From the NCBI GenBank assembly GCA_024236155.1, contig JACKLA010000001.1:310001-374000 (forward strand): a stretch of DNA of 64,000 bases, in the 5' to 3' direction. The notes under the pieces are model-generated. The model was not told the DNA's origin, searched no databases, and worked only from the letters and a program-made list of their open reading frames with translations. The translations under genes were made by a program, and so were the position numbers. The DNA comes from Sphingomonadaceae bacterium. GTDB lineage: Bacteria > Pseudomonadota > Alphaproteobacteria > Sphingomonadales > Sphingomonadaceae. Positions 42,404 to 52,036 of this stretch are shown piece by piece (position 1 is the stretch's first letter; each line of letters opens with the position of its first letter).

Positions 42404-44047
42404 TTAATCCGCAAGTTTCCATTGTGGCGCAGCGCGTGGACCGGTGTTCACGATCACCCCTTGCCGCCTAAGTTTAGTCAGCAAGTTGGCGACCTTTTTC
42501 AGCTTCTGCTCGGTGGTCAAAGCGTCGCTCAGCTTGTCGAGAAGAAGCTGATTGATATCCTGTCTGGACGCCGTTCCCGCACCTGCAAGATAGTCCGCAA
42601 GCAGCTTGGCGTAGAATTCATCATCTTGCGCACGTGTTCGGACATAATCAGCCATCGTGGATGTCGCAGCTGCCACCTGAGCAGATACATGAAAGTTTGG
42701 CTTGCGGCCTTCAATCAGTTTGCTGCGGCGCAAATGCTTGATCGCGTCATCAGTGATCGGAAGGCCTTTTTGTACCCGATCCAAAGCCAGAACATCGACC
42801 AGATCAAGTCCGGTCCGCTGCATCAGAAGACGGCTGTATGCAGGATCGACAACCCGCCCATGAATCGTCAAGCGAACCATATCGTCGATTTGCAAGTCGA
42901 AATCCGGGAGGGGGAAAAAGCGCTTACGTTGACGCTGATAAATGTCGTGGATCCCGTATCCCATGTGGTCGATCATGTTCAGCTCGGTCATCGCTTGAGC
43001 TAAGAACGGATTGCGATAACGAGGTGGACGTTTGTCCCCTGAGACATAGTCTTCGGGTCTGCCCTCGTAGAAGTTGCCCATGTTCTCGAACACAAGTCGG
43101 TCTGGATGCTCAGTCACCACGACGCGCGCGTTTCGCGCATAATCTTGATGGGCAATGCAATTGTGCAATGCCTCAAGAACGACCTTCTGGTCGTACTTCG
43201 CCACCTCGTGAGCGAGAAGCTCGTTTTCAGGCAACAACCGAACCTGAATGTTGCGGATTCTGGCAAAAAGGCGCGATGTAGCGAGCAGGAAAGGGGGCCC
43301 GAAATGCTCGTAGGCACGCTCTTCTCCAGTAAGATTCCAAGTGATCTCGGCAGGATGTGGGTTGAGGCGCCAAGCAGCTTCCGCCTTACCGAGCAGGAGG
43401 ATGGCTGTGCGAGTAATCCTGCCATTGATCGTTACGCGCGCTCGGTCGAGTAGGGCCGTATCACTCCAACTGGCGACATCCAGATTAGCATGCTTTGCTG
43501 CGAATCGCTCTCGCGCTTGGGCGAGTGCCTCGGGATCGAGATCATCGAGGCTTGCCCCTTCAACAATCTGAGCAGTCCAATCATTGGCAAGAGTCTGCGC
43601 TCTGATTTCATCCAGTTTATCCTGGCCAAGCGCTACGAGACTTTCACCTGCACGACCGTAGTAATGCCCATTCCATGCGATAGGCATCCCGCGTGGTGCA
43701 GCTGGGACCTCGAATAGGATTACCCGCCCATCAGCATGATGCAGCACGTGAATGTCCCGGAAAGTGAAGCTACCTGTACCATTGAGGACTTGCATCTTGT
43801 CAGCCTGCAAGCGCTCCAAATCTTCTTTGTAGGCGGTTCCGACGACCGCCCGACTCTTGTTGTCCACCCCAAAAACGAGCCAGCCTCGGGCCCTTCCACG
43901 CAAGTTTGCCTCATTTGCCAAAGCCGAGACGTATTCGCCCAACTTCCCACTAGAGAAGCCCTCTCCGGCACGCTTAAACTCGACGACTTCGTCCTCCCAG
44001 TTGGAAATGAGGATATCCAATAGTTCTGCGAGAGGGGCTTGGTCCAT
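42404..44047 (-). CDS. AlbA_2/Schlafen-like ATP-binding protein
   Basis: 547 residues from ATG 44047. The N-terminal AlbA_2 domain (about 5-140) has EVVEFKRAGEGFSS and GWLVFGVDNKSRAVVG. A middle region and a GHKL-like ATPase segment (VLEALHNCIAHQDYARN) precede a C-terminal winged helix. This build is common in defence islands and on mobile elements, and is described as transcriptional regulator or ATP-dependent helper without a fixed role. It is the last gene of island 1. Confidence 0.85.
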   Translation of the reverse strand: MDQAPLAELLDILISNWEDEVVEFKRAGEGFSSGKLGEYVSALANEANLRGRARGWLVFGVDNKSRAVVGTAYKEDLERLQADKMQVLNGTGSFTFRDIHVLHHADGRVILFEVPAAPRGMPIAWNGHYYGRAGESLVALGQDKLDEIRAQTLANDWTAQIVEGASLDDLDPEALAQARERFAAKHANLDVASWSDTALLDRARVTINGRITRTAILLLGKAEAAWRLNPHPAEITWNLTGEERAYEHFGPPFLLATSRLFARIRNIQVRLLPENELLAHEVAKYDQKVVLEALHNCIAHQDYARNARVVVTEHPDRLVFENMGNFYEGRPEDYVSGDKRPPRYRNPFLAQAMTELNMIDHMGYGIHDIYQRQRKRFFPLPDFDLQIDDMVRLTIHGRVVDPAYSRLLMQRTGLDLVDVLALDRVQKGLPITDDAIKHLRRSKLIEGRKPNFHVSAQVAAATSTMADYVRTRAQDDEFYAKLLADYLAGAGTASRQDINQLLLDKLSDALTTEQKLKKVANLLTKLRRQGVIVNTGPRAAPQWKLAD

Positions 44048-44536
44048 GGCTCCCAATCGATAGCAATCGACCCAGCATACGGGAAGGCCGCGCAGGGATT
44101 ACCGACTGATATCCATTCGCTACTTCCGAAATCCAATTTCGGAATTGGGTCAAGTAAGACCAGTGTAGCGGGCCCAAATGAGCATGCTGGAGACTGCGCA
44201 AATGAGCGATTCGGACAGGTGGCGTGCAGATCGCAGGACGCTGCTTCACTGTTCGCCCGAAACTGACTGAAAATCTGTGAAAAAGTGCCATTCTGCACTT
44301 ATATTTCACTTACAGGCTCTCCCGGTGAAATTGTGCAGCGCATCAAATGGCGGAAAAGCTGGCGCACCCGACAATGCTAAAACTTCTGTCGCAGGCAGTG
44401 TCGTGACGTCCCTAACTACTCTGTAAAATCAGGGATTTGTCTTCTACCCTGTTCACGGTTGATCGCCCCCGTTTGCCTGCATTTCGTGTCCCATGTGGGG
44501 TCGAATGTTGGAACAATTTTATGGTGTGTATAACCT
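44048..44536. other. Junction between island 1 and island 2, no gene
   Basis: The stretch holds the intermediate att remnant (44359-44373) and the promoter side of the second integrase. It also holds the motif TGCACTTATATTTCACTTAC (about 44295-44314), nearly identical to the one before the first integrase. Nothing coding is recognisable. Confidence 0.55.
44359..44373. repeat. Partial att copy between the islands
   Basis: CTGGCGCACCCGACA equals 60816-60830, the acceptor 3' end of the tRNA-Arg gene plus one flanking base. Only 15 bp remain, against 45 bp at attL, so the site is either degenerate or uses a short core. Its position 164 bp upstream of an integrase, as with attL, supports an island boundary. 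Confidence 0.65.
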
Positions 44537-45691
44537 ATGGCACTGACAGCATTGAAGGTGAAGAACGCCAAGCCCGGTCGCTACGTTGATGGCCGTGGCC
44601 TGTGCCTTTTCGTAAAGGAAAGCGGTTCGCGTAGCTGGGTCTTGCGGATGCAGCACAACGGCAGGCGGCGCGACTATGGATTGGGATCGGCGCTCGATGT
44701 GACGCTGACCGAAGCGCGGGACGCAGCGGCGGCCCTGCGTCGCCAGGTTCGCGCCGGGATCGATCCGGTTGCCGAGCGACGGAAGTCGCGCAAGGTGGTG
44801 CCCAGCTTCGAAACCGCAGCGCGCGCATGCTACGAGGCGTTGAGGGACGGCTGGAAGAACCAGAACTACCGCAACTGGATTTCCAGCATGGAGAACCACG
44901 TTTTCCCGCTGATCGGCAGGAAGCCCGTCGATCAGGTGGACAGCACCCATGTCGTCGAGGTGCTCACGCCCATCTGGCTCGAAATCCCCGACACTGCTCG
45001 CAAGATCTTGCAGCGCATCGGTGCCGTGCTCGACTTCGCGCATATCAGGGGGTGGCGGGAAGAAGAGGCCGCGCTGCGCTCAGTCCGCAAGGGATTGCCG
45101 CGCCAGACCGACAAGGTCGAACACTTCAAGGCCATGCCTTATGCGGACATTCCGGCGTTCATGAAGGAGCTGGCGACCGCATCACCCACCACGGGCCGCG
45201 ATGCCCTGCGTTTTACGATCTACAACGCCGTGCGGTCGAGCGAGACGCGCAAGGCTGTCTGGACCGAGATCGACTTGGACAAGGCGATATGGACCATCCC
45301 CGGCGAGCGGATGAAGGCAAAGGAAACGCATGTGGTGCCGCTCTCCCAAGCGGCAGTTTCCATTCTGCGGCGACGCTGGAAACTGCGCACGAGCCACGAT
45401 GGCCTCGTTTTCTCGAACAATGGCGAGAAGCCCATCAGCGACATGACAATGACCAAGCTGCTACGCGATGCCGGGATCAAGGGCGCGACCGTCCACGGCT
45501 TCCGCTCCGCCTTTACTGATTGGGCGGCAGAGAAGACAAACTTTCCGAAGGAAGTGGCGGACAAGGCCTTGGCGCACAAGCTGAGCAACCAGGTCGAAGC
45601 CGCCTATCGTCGCACCGACTTCTTCGACAAGCGCCGCGATCTGATGGCAATTTGGGCGGAGTTCTTGGACTCCACGCTGGTGACCATGTGA
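44537..45691 (+). CDS. int: P4-type tyrosine integrase of island 2
   Basis: 384 residues with the DUF4102-type N-terminal arm domain (GLCLFVKESGSRSWVLR). The catalytic domain has Arg in AVRSSETRKA (about 232), HGFRSAFTDWA (about 320), the second His in LAHKL and Tyr in AAYRRTDFF (about 356). P4-type integrases target tRNA 3' ends, as here. A fragment of a close relative survives at 1654-1782. Confidence 0.95.
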   Translation: MALTALKVKNAKPGRYVDGRGLCLFVKESGSRSWVLRMQHNGRRRDYGLGSALDVTLTEARDAAAALRRQVRAGIDPVAERRKSRKVVPSFETAARACYEALRDGWKNQNYRNWISSMENHVFPLIGRKPVDQVDSTHVVEVLTPIWLEIPDTARKILQRIGAVLDFAHIRGWREEEAALRSVRKGLPRQTDKVEHFKAMPYADIPAFMKELATASPTTGRDALRFTIYNAVRSSETRKAVWTEIDLDKAIWTIPGERMKAKETHVVPLSQAAVSILRRRWKLRTSHDGLVFSNNGEKPISDMTMTKLLRDAGIKGATVHGFRSAFTDWAAEKTNFPKEVADKALAHKLSNQVEAAYRRTDFFDKRRDLMAIWAEFLDSTLVTM

Positions 45692-45764
45692 TGTGGTCAA
45701 ACCCCGCACCATACATCAGCCGCAGTTGATCGCTCGCTGACACGAAAACAAACAACTCAGATAG

Positions 45765-46466
45765 TTAGTCGCTCTGGCCATTGAGCAGGTGGCGCAGAGA
45801 AGTCGGGGTTACCCAACTTGGTGTCGCTATTTCCTTTGCCTTCTGCGCAAACGCTCTCGCTTGGCTCAAATCGCCTTGAGCTTCTCGCAGCAGCGCAAGC
45901 GAAACAAATGTGCCAGGCGCTCCGCGCCCAACCTCTTCTGGTTTAACAGAAAGCGCAAAGGCCATTCGATTGCTGAACTGTGACATCGCGTTGTTGCGGA
46001 ATAGGGTCGCCGCGCCAGTCGCAGCATCATTTATTGCCGCGACGTCATTTGTGTAACTCCACCATGTATCGAGGTCATCGGCGCTCAAACGTTCGCGAAA
46101 GGCGCATTCGATTTCCTTGAACTTTTTAGGATCAACCTCCCCTCCGATGACATTCGGAATGGCAAGAGGTTGGACACCGAGATTGACGGTGAACTTTCCG
46201 CCATATCTCGACCCCTGAAGATTAACGGCCAAGGCGAACCCATCTTTCACCAACCGGAAATTTCGTCCCGACCCTTTGAAGCCGTATTCTCGAATGACAG
46301 GCGCAAGATGTTCTCGCCAAGCGTGCTCAATAGAATAAGGCTTTTGGGTGCTGCATTTTGATGGGCGGGATTGATCGTCAGCGGCAGATGACCCGTCACC
46401 TTCACGAGCCTCATGCTTTCCGAGGCGATTCCTTATCCAATCGAATGCTGACACTGGCAGGTCCAT
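45765..46466 (-). CDS. DUF4304-like protein
   Basis: 233 residues from ATG 46466 (a TTG at 46484 is also in frame). The middle contains EYGFKGSGRNFRLVKDGFAL and KFTVNLGVQPLAIP, the pattern of DUF4304 proteins. The C-terminal third has a TPR-like helical stretch (LALLREAQGDLSQARAFAQK). Function is unknown. It reads against the integrase and may be cargo. Confidence 0.65.
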   Translation of the reverse strand: MDLPVSAFDWIRNRLGKHEAREGDGSSAADDQSRPSKCSTQKPYSIEHAWREHLAPVIREYGFKGSGRNFRLVKDGFALAVNLQGSRYGGKFTVNLGVQPLAIPNVIGGEVDPKKFKEIECAFRERLSADDLDTWWSYTNDVAAINDAATGAATLFRNNAMSQFSNRMAFALSVKPEEVGRGAPGTFVSLALLREAQGDLSQARAFAQKAKEIATPSWVTPTSLRHLLNGQSD

Positions 46467-46535
46467 TAGGGTCCGATCGCGCAAGCTCGCAAGTCATCCG
46501 AATAATGCAAGAGAATTTGCGGCTTATCACGTACC

Positions 46536-46724
46536 CTAGCCGCTGCTGCTTCTGACCAATTCATGCAAGCTGGCAGTGGTAACGCGCGTTGCCGTGCCGA
46601 TCTTCACCGCTTCGACTTCGCCAGTCGCGATCAGCTCATAGAGCTTCGTGCGCCCAACGCCTATCATTCGGGCAGCGTCATTGACCCTGACGCAGATCGG
46701 CTCGAGTGGTTGATGGCCGCTCAT
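46536..46724 (-). CDS. HTH_17-type excisionase-like protein
   Basis: 62 residues: VRVNDAARMIGVGRTKLYEL, then EVEAVKIGTATRVTTASL, the winged-helix pattern of excisionase-type DNA-binding domains. It overlaps the AlpA-like gene upstream by 4 nt, so the two are co-expressed. A role in control of integration or transfer of island 2 is likely. Confidence 0.8.
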   Translation of the reverse strand: MSGHQPLEPICVRVNDAARMIGVGRTKLYELIATGEVEAVKIGTATRVTTASLHELVRSSSG

Positions 46725-46927
46725 TCCGCCGGTTCCTCTTCACGATAGCGAGCGGGATCGGCGATCCAGCGATTGATTGCTGACTCATGCCAGCCCGCGC
46801 CGTGGATGCTGATCTTGACCTGTGACGGGAATGTGCCCTCGGCGATCTTGCGATAGATGGTGGAGCGGGAAAGACCGGTGCGGTCGAGGATGGTCTTGAG
46901 GCGGATGATGCGTTCGGTATTCGACAT
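46721..46927 (-). CDS. AlpA-family regulator of island 2
   Basis: 68 residues with IRLKTILDRTGLSRSTIYRK and ISIHGAGWHESAINRWI, the AlpA winged-helix signature. It is the counterpart of the AlpA gene of island 1 and is coupled to the HTH_17 gene. Probably an excision factor or activator. Confidence 0.88.
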   Translation of the reverse strand: MSNTERIIRLKTILDRTGLSRSTIYRKIAEGTFPSQVKISIHGAGWHESAINRWIADPARYREEEPAE

Positions 46928-47322
46928 GGGGCATTCTCACTTTGACACTGGCAGCCCCTCTTCGGAACATAATGAGAACTTTTCGGAAAGGCGCAAGGAC
47001 CATGTTCAGTTGGAATTCGGGCAATTCTTCAACGATTTTCGTGATTTTAACCGCCTACGGACGGTCCGAGACCTTTACGGACAGACCGCTCCGTTGCCTT
47101 TGGTTTTGAGAACTTTTTCGTTCGGCCCGATTTTGTGGCTGACGCGCGCGAATTTGCGACGGCAGCGACGGATTTCCGCGCCATAGTTGCCGGATATCGC
47201 GCGAATCGGACTCCACTTCACGGAAGCTAGCTGCCGCTGCTTCATGTAAAGACGGCAACGTCGGTCTCTGCCTTCATGTCGCACCAACTAGCAAATGCCG
47301 TTCGCCATGCTACAGTAAACGC
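46928..47322. other. 395-bp gap between AlpA and nitronate monooxygenase genes
   Basis: The gap carries the divergent promoters of the AlpA pair and of the nitronate monooxygenase gene. No gene, repeat or strong dyad was recognised in it. Confidence 0.4.
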
Positions 47323-48384
47323 ATGGCGTTTCTGGACAAACTGGGTGTTTCGCTCCCGATTATACAGGCTCCGATGGCGGGGGTGTCCACACCGGAACTG
47401 GCCGCGGCGGTCAGCAATGCGGGCGCGCTCGGTTCGATAGGTGTTGCCGCCACAGATGCAGCTGGCGCACGGAAGATGATCACAGGCGTGCGAAATCTCT
47501 GTGGCAAGCCATTTAACGTCAATGTCTTTGTCCATCAGCCGATGCAGACGGATATCGACCGCGAAAGGGCGTGGCTTGCAGCGATGGCGCCGCTATTCGA
47601 CAAATATGGAGCGGAGCCTCCACAAGCGCTTCGTCCGATTTACAAGAGCTTCATCGAAGACGACGAGATGCTGGCGCTGTTGATCGAAACTGCACCGGCC
47701 GTTGTCAGCTTTCACTTTGGCCTGCCCGATACCGCGCGGATCAGCGCGCTCAAAGATGTCGGCTGTGTGTTGCTGGCAACTGCAACAAATCTCGCCGAGG
47801 CGGCGGCCGCGACTAAAGCGGGAATCGATGCTGTCGTGGCGCAGGGATGGGAAGCGGGCGGCCATCGCGGAGTCTTCGATCCGGATGCGCCTGACGGTCG
47901 GCTTGGCACCATGGCGCTGACCCGCTTGCTGGTGCAGCGATGCGGTTTGCCCGTCATCGCTGCCGGGGGAATCATGGATGGCCAGGGCATCCGCGCCGCG
48001 CTTGATCTTGGTGCCGTCGCGGCTCAGCTGGGCACCGCCTTTGTTTCCTGCCCGGAGAGTAGTGCCGATTCCGCCTATCGTGAGGCGCTGGCCGGTCCTT
48101 CCGCGATGAACACGGTTATGACTTCCGCAATTTCCGGGCGCCCCGCACGCGGCCTGCCCAACCGCTTTACGCAATGGGGTGAAACTGTAGGTTTGCCGCA
48201 TCCCGGCTATCCCATGACCTATGACGCAGGAAAGGCACTGATCGCGGCGGCAAAGGCGGCGGGTGAGACCGGCTACGCGGCCCAGTGGGCCGGACAAGGC
48301 GCACCGTTGTCTCGTAGCATGCCAGCCGCCGAACTCGTCGCCCTGCTGGCTACGGAATTGAATTCGCCAAATCGCAGGGTATGA
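47323..48384 (+). CDS. Nitronate monooxygenase
   Basis: 353 residues of the FMN-dependent nitronate monooxygenase/2-nitropropane dioxygenase family: PIIQAPMAGVSTPELAAAVS at the start, VVAQGWEAGGHRG with the catalytic-region His, and PVIAAGGIMDG for phosphate binding. The enzyme oxidises alkyl nitronates such as propionate-3-nitronate. In a nitrogen-oxide stress island it would remove toxic nitro compounds. It is convergent with the NO reductase operon. Confidence 0.93.
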   Translation: MAFLDKLGVSLPIIQAPMAGVSTPELAAAVSNAGALGSIGVAATDAAGARKMITGVRNLCGKPFNVNVFVHQPMQTDIDRERAWLAAMAPLFDKYGAEPPQALRPIYKSFIEDDEMLALLIETAPAVVSFHFGLPDTARISALKDVGCVLLATATNLAEAAAATKAGIDAVVAQGWEAGGHRGVFDPDAPDGRLGTMALTRLLVQRCGLPVIAAGGIMDGQGIRAALDLGAVAAQLGTAFVSCPESSADSAYREALAGPSAMNTVMTSAISGRPARGLPNRFTQWGETVGLPHPGYPMTYDAGKALIAAAKAAGETGYAAQWAGQGAPLSRSMPAAELVALLATELNSPNRRV

Positions 48385-48453
48385 GGGAAATCACCGAAAT
48401 CTCCATCATTCCCAACTTCGGCCTGCCTGCTAATGGTGGACTGACACCGCAGT

Positions 48454-48813
48454 TCAACGGCAATGGGCTTGCAGATAATCCAGCAGCACACCAGCGTGAT
48501 TGATGACCGGGTTATGAGCCGCGTAAAGCAGCGTCAGATCGCCTTTCGACCTAAGCGCGCACAAATGCGCAACGGCATCCGGGTTCGCATCGAGTTCTTG
48601 TGCGTAACGGACCTGGAACTCCTGCCAGTTCGCCGGGTCGTGGCCGAACCATTCGCGCAGCCCGGTGCTCGGCGCGATGTCCTTGTACCATTCGGTGAGG
48701 TCGGCGCGTTCTTTGCTAGCCCCGCGCGGCCACAGGCGATCGACAAGGACGCGCTGGCCGTCATCCGGCGACGGCGCTGCGTAAATGCGCTTTATGCGGA
48801 GCATGTGCATCAT
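48454..48813 (-). CDS. DUF488 family protein
   Basis: 119 residues from ATG 48813, overlapping the SirB2-like stop as ATGA. RVLVDRLWPRGASKERADL and WFGHDPANWQEF are the family signatures, and LTLLYAAHNPVINHA ends the domain. DUF488 proteins are small cytoplasmic proteins of unknown activity often found with nitrite and NO genes. It is the last gene of the nor operon. Confidence 0.9.
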   Translation of the reverse strand: MMHMLRIKRIYAAPSPDDGQRVLVDRLWPRGASKERADLTEWYKDIAPSTGLREWFGHDPANWQEFQVRYAQELDANPDAVAHLCALRSKGDLTLLYAAHNPVINHAGVLLDYLQAHCR

Positions 48814-49211
48814 ATCCCCCAGATGGTCAGCCATCCTGATGGATCGTGCGCGCGCGCCACACCATAGGCAAGCGCGTAAGCTGCCATCGCCGTGGCCAGC
48901 AGCAGAACCTGCCGCATACGGGTCTGTTCTGAAAGCAGAAGCCAGTAGCCGGCGGCAAAATAGATCACGACGAAGATCAGTTTTACCCAAAGCCAGTGAT
49001 TGGCAAAAAGAGCCGCTGGCAGAATGCTGAACAACATTGCTGCAACCGTCAAGACGGTCCCGTCAATCGCCAGACCTATGCTCCAGGCAAGCACACTGCA
49101 GGGCCAGTGCATCCCGCAGATCAATCCAAGCCCGCGGATCGCCATGCACAGTCCGCTCATGGTGATGGCCCAGATGTGTACGGAGTGAATCTGCGGATAG
49201 AATTCTATCAT
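48810..49211 (-). CDS. SirB2-like membrane protein
   Basis: 133 residues from ATG 49211 (MIEFYPQIHSVHIWAITMSG). Four hydrophobic segments cover nearly the whole length, with conserved His in the first, as in SirB2 family proteins. The role is unknown. Its place between the NO reductase and DUF488 genes suggests support of respiratory-chain or haem function under NO. Confidence 0.82.
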   Translation of the reverse strand: MIEFYPQIHSVHIWAITMSGLCMAIRGLGLICGMHWPCSVLAWSIGLAIDGTVLTVAAMLFSILPAALFANHWLWVKLIFVVIYFAAGYWLLLSEQTRMRQVLLLATAMAAYALAYGVARAHDPSGWLTIWGI

Positions 49212-49265
49212 AATGGCACGCTGGCTGAAGACCGGACGGCTCCTCATCCCGCCCGGCCTCCATCC

Positions 49266-51548
49266 CTATTCAGCCGGAACCGCGTCCGCCAACGCCGCCT
49301 GATCGGTGGTATCGCGCCGTGGCCTGATCCATTGCAAGGCAACAAAGGCAGCCAGCAACAGCGCCCCGGCAGCGAAGATCAGGTCCCCCGGCATCCGCAT
49401 CCAGACCAGCAGGTGGATCATCGGTTGCCCCATGAATTCCGCCGAACGGGCATAGGCATAGCCATGCTCCAGCACCGCCTGCAATTGCAGCACGCCCATC
49501 GGCAGTAGCGTGAGCAGCGCCATTAACGCGAGGCCGATATTGAAGCACCAGAAGCTGCCGCGCAGCCAGCCGTGATTCCATTGCACATCGTCACGCAAGC
49601 CGCGCAGACAGAACAGCATCAGTCCGATACCCAGCATTCCGTAGACACCGAACAGGGCGGTATGTCCGTGCAGCGCCGTCAGGTTCAGCCCTTGCATGTA
49701 ATAGAGCGCGATCGGTGTATTGATGAGGAAGCCGAACAGGCCCGCACCCACGAGATTCCAGAAGCTGACGGCGAGGAAGAACATGATCGGCCATTTGTAG
49801 CGCTGCATCCACGGCGTGGCGCGGCTGTGCTGCCACGTCTCCATCGCCTCCAGCCCGATCAGCGCCAGCGGTACGACCTCCAAAGCCGAGAAACATGCGC
49901 CAATCGCCACACCGGCCATCGTCGTGCCGACGAAATACAGATGGTGAAACATGCCGAGGATGCCGCCCGAAAGGAACACCACGGTTGCGAATAACACGTT
50001 GATCGTGGCCGTGCGCCCGCGCACCAGCCCTAGCTTGACGAAGAGGAAGCTGATGACGGCAACCGCAAAGACTTCAAAGAAGCCTTCCACCCACAGATGG
50101 ACCACCCACCAGCGCCAGTACTCTATCTCCGACAAATGGCTGTTCGATCCGTACATCAGGCCCGCCCCGTAAAACAGGCCGATCGCGATTGTTGACAGAA
50201 ACAGCAGGAAGACGATGGATGACATATCGTCCTTGCGCTGGATTGCTGGCCATAGAGCGCGACCGACCAGTAATAGCCAGACGATCAGACCGACAAACAG
50301 GAACGCCTGCCAGAAGCGCCCGATATCGACATATTCCCAGCCCTGGTGGCCAAACCAGAAATTGCTCGCCAGGCCCATTTTCTGCATCACAGCAAACCAT
50401 TGTCCGGTAAATGCGCCGACCACGATGATCAGCAGGCAGATGAACAGGAAGTTCACGCCCGCCCTTTGGAATTTTGGTTCATGACCGGAAATGGCCGGGG
50501 CAATGTAGAGCCCTGTGCCCAACCACGCGGTGGCAATCCACAGTATGGCAAGCTGGGTATGCCAGCTTCGCGTCAGGGCATAGGGCAGGTATTGCGACAG
50601 ATCGAAGCCATAAAGATCCTGTCCTTCAACCTGATAGTGCGCCGTCGTCGCGCCCAGTGCGATCTGGACCAGCATCAGGGCGATAACCACCCAGAAATAT
50701 TTGGCACTGGCTTTCATCGAAGGTGTCAGCACGATACCCTTTAGCGGGTCACGCTCAGGCGGCGTTAAGGGCTCGTCCTTGCCCGTCCATGCGGCATAGT
50801 GCCAGCCCAGCAAGGCGATCCCGGCGATCAGGAACAGAATCGAAAACATCGACCACATGAATGTGCCCGGCGTAGGCGTGTTTCCGACCAGCGGTTCGGA
50901 AGGCCAGTTGTTGGTATAACTGACCTCCGCCCCAGGCCGCTCGGCAGCGGTAGCCCATGCGCTCCAGAAGAAGAAGGCGTTCAGCTTCTCCCGGCTTTCT
51001 GAATCGGGAAGCGTGTCCTCCTTCATCGCATAGCTGACACGTAGATCATGCGTTGCCGGGTCAGCGGAAAACAGGCTGTCGTAATGCCGCGAAACCAGGG
51101 CAATCGCAGTCGCCCGATCATCACTGATGGTCAGGTCACCGGTTTGTGCATTATAGCCGTTTTCGCGCAACGATGGCTCGATCCGCGCTTGCAGAGCTGC
51201 CTGCTCATGCGGCTCCAGGGCGGCAAAGTCCGTCGCGCCCTGGGCTGCCGCTGCTGCATCAAGCCGTGCTTCGGCCTCGCGATGAAGCCAGTCAGCCGAC
51301 CAGTCGGGCGCCACGAGAGCGCCATGCCCCCAGATGCTTCCCAGCTGTTGCCCGCCCATGGATTGATAGACCCTCTGGCCGGTTTCGATGTCGTCGCGCG
51401 TAAACACGACTTGCCCTGATTGGGTAACGACACGTTCCGGCACAGGCGGCGCGGTCCGCATCAGGTCGGAACCGAGCCACAGCATCACGCCGAAGCTGGC
51501 GATTACGATCGCTGCCAGCCCCAGCCAAAGTCGTTTAGTCGTGGACAT
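49266..51548 (-). CDS. norZ: Quinol-dependent nitric oxide reductase
   Basis: 760 residues, the size of single-subunit quinol-oxidising NOR (qNOR). A cytochrome-c-like extension without a haem-c motif (about 30-210; FTRDDIETGQRVYQSMGGQQ) precedes the haem-copper oxidase-type core of about 12-14 helices with conserved His. It reduces NO to N2O with quinol electrons at the inner membrane. In a bacterium without other denitrification genes in view, it is a detoxification enzyme. It is the main gene of an operon starting at 52451. Confidence 0.95.
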   Translation of the reverse strand: MSTTKRLWLGLAAIVIASFGVMLWLGSDLMRTAPPVPERVVTQSGQVVFTRDDIETGQRVYQSMGGQQLGSIWGHGALVAPDWSADWLHREAEARLDAAAAAQGATDFAALEPHEQAALQARIEPSLRENGYNAQTGDLTISDDRATAIALVSRHYDSLFSADPATHDLRVSYAMKEDTLPDSESREKLNAFFFWSAWATAAERPGAEVSYTNNWPSEPLVGNTPTPGTFMWSMFSILFLIAGIALLGWHYAAWTGKDEPLTPPERDPLKGIVLTPSMKASAKYFWVVIALMLVQIALGATTAHYQVEGQDLYGFDLSQYLPYALTRSWHTQLAILWIATAWLGTGLYIAPAISGHEPKFQRAGVNFLFICLLIIVVGAFTGQWFAVMQKMGLASNFWFGHQGWEYVDIGRFWQAFLFVGLIVWLLLVGRALWPAIQRKDDMSSIVFLLFLSTIAIGLFYGAGLMYGSNSHLSEIEYWRWWVVHLWVEGFFEVFAVAVISFLFVKLGLVRGRTATINVLFATVVFLSGGILGMFHHLYFVGTTMAGVAIGACFSALEVVPLALIGLEAMETWQHSRATPWMQRYKWPIMFFLAVSFWNLVGAGLFGFLINTPIALYYMQGLNLTALHGHTALFGVYGMLGIGLMLFCLRGLRDDVQWNHGWLRGSFWCFNIGLALMALLTLLPMGVLQLQAVLEHGYAYARSAEFMGQPMIHLLVWMRMPGDLIFAAGALLLAAFVALQWIRPRRDTTDQAALADAVPAE

Positions 51549-51574
51549 GGAGTCCCCCCTTTGTGTGTCGAAAG

Positions 51575-52036
51575 TCAGTAAAGCCCGTGGCTGCCCGCAG
51601 CCGCGCCAAACACCGTGATCAGGCTGAGTGAGAGCAGGACGCGGTGCATGGTAATCATTCGCCTAAAGTCTCGCCCTGGCGTTGGTGATCGCGCCATGCG
51701 TCGGTGCAGGAAGAGCGGCTCGATGATGAAGAGCATCACGAAGAAGATGGCCCAGACGCAGATCATGGCATGCATCCACCAGAAATGCGGATCGGCAAGC
51801 CGGCTCCACATGTCGGTCCGCCATACCATCCAGAAGCCGCTCGCCCCTGCCAGCAGCACCCACAGGCGAGCCTGCGGCGCGAAGCTTCCTTCGAAACGAT
51901 GGAACGCCCCCAGTCTTTCACCTTCTGGCAATCCGTGCATGGCGGGCAGCAACACCAGAGTGACGAAGCCCACCCCGCCGATCCACATCAGGACAGCCAG
52001 AACATGAATGGCGTGGGCCAAAGGAAAATCAGTCAC
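51575..52036 (-). CDS. Four-helix membrane protein of the nor operon (CopD-like)
   Basis: 153 residues with four hydrophobic helices. HAIHVLAVLMWIGGVGFVTL begins the protein and FWWMHAMICVWAIFF lies in the middle; His residues lie at helix ends. It resembles short CopD/DUF2269-type membrane proteins that may bind haem. It overlaps the DUF1971 gene by 4 nt and precedes norZ by 26 bp, so it is part of the NO response. Confidence 0.75.
   Translation of the reverse strand: MTDFPLAHAIHVLAVLMWIGGVGFVTLVLLPAMHGLPEGERLGAFHRFEGSFAPQARLWVLLAGASGFWMVWRTDMWSRLADPHFWWMHAMICVWAIFFVMLFIIEPLFLHRRMARSPTPGRDFRRMITMHRVLLSLSLITVFGAAAGSHGLY

Larger units (their letters stand above)
19609..44373 (+). mobile_element. 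Island 1: defence-carrying integrative mobilisable element
   Basis: It is bounded by the tRNA-Arg 3' copy at 19609-19653 and the partial copy at 44359-44373. The content, in order, is: integrase, GIY-YIG protein, AbiE, DUF5655 protein, type I restriction-modification locus, ArdC, MobF relaxase, TraD, RHH protein, oriT-like region, AlpA and an AlbA-ATPase. It has a relaxase and coupling protein but no mating-pair genes, so it would have to borrow a channel. The right end is less certain because only 15 bp of att sequence remain. Confidence 0.75.
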
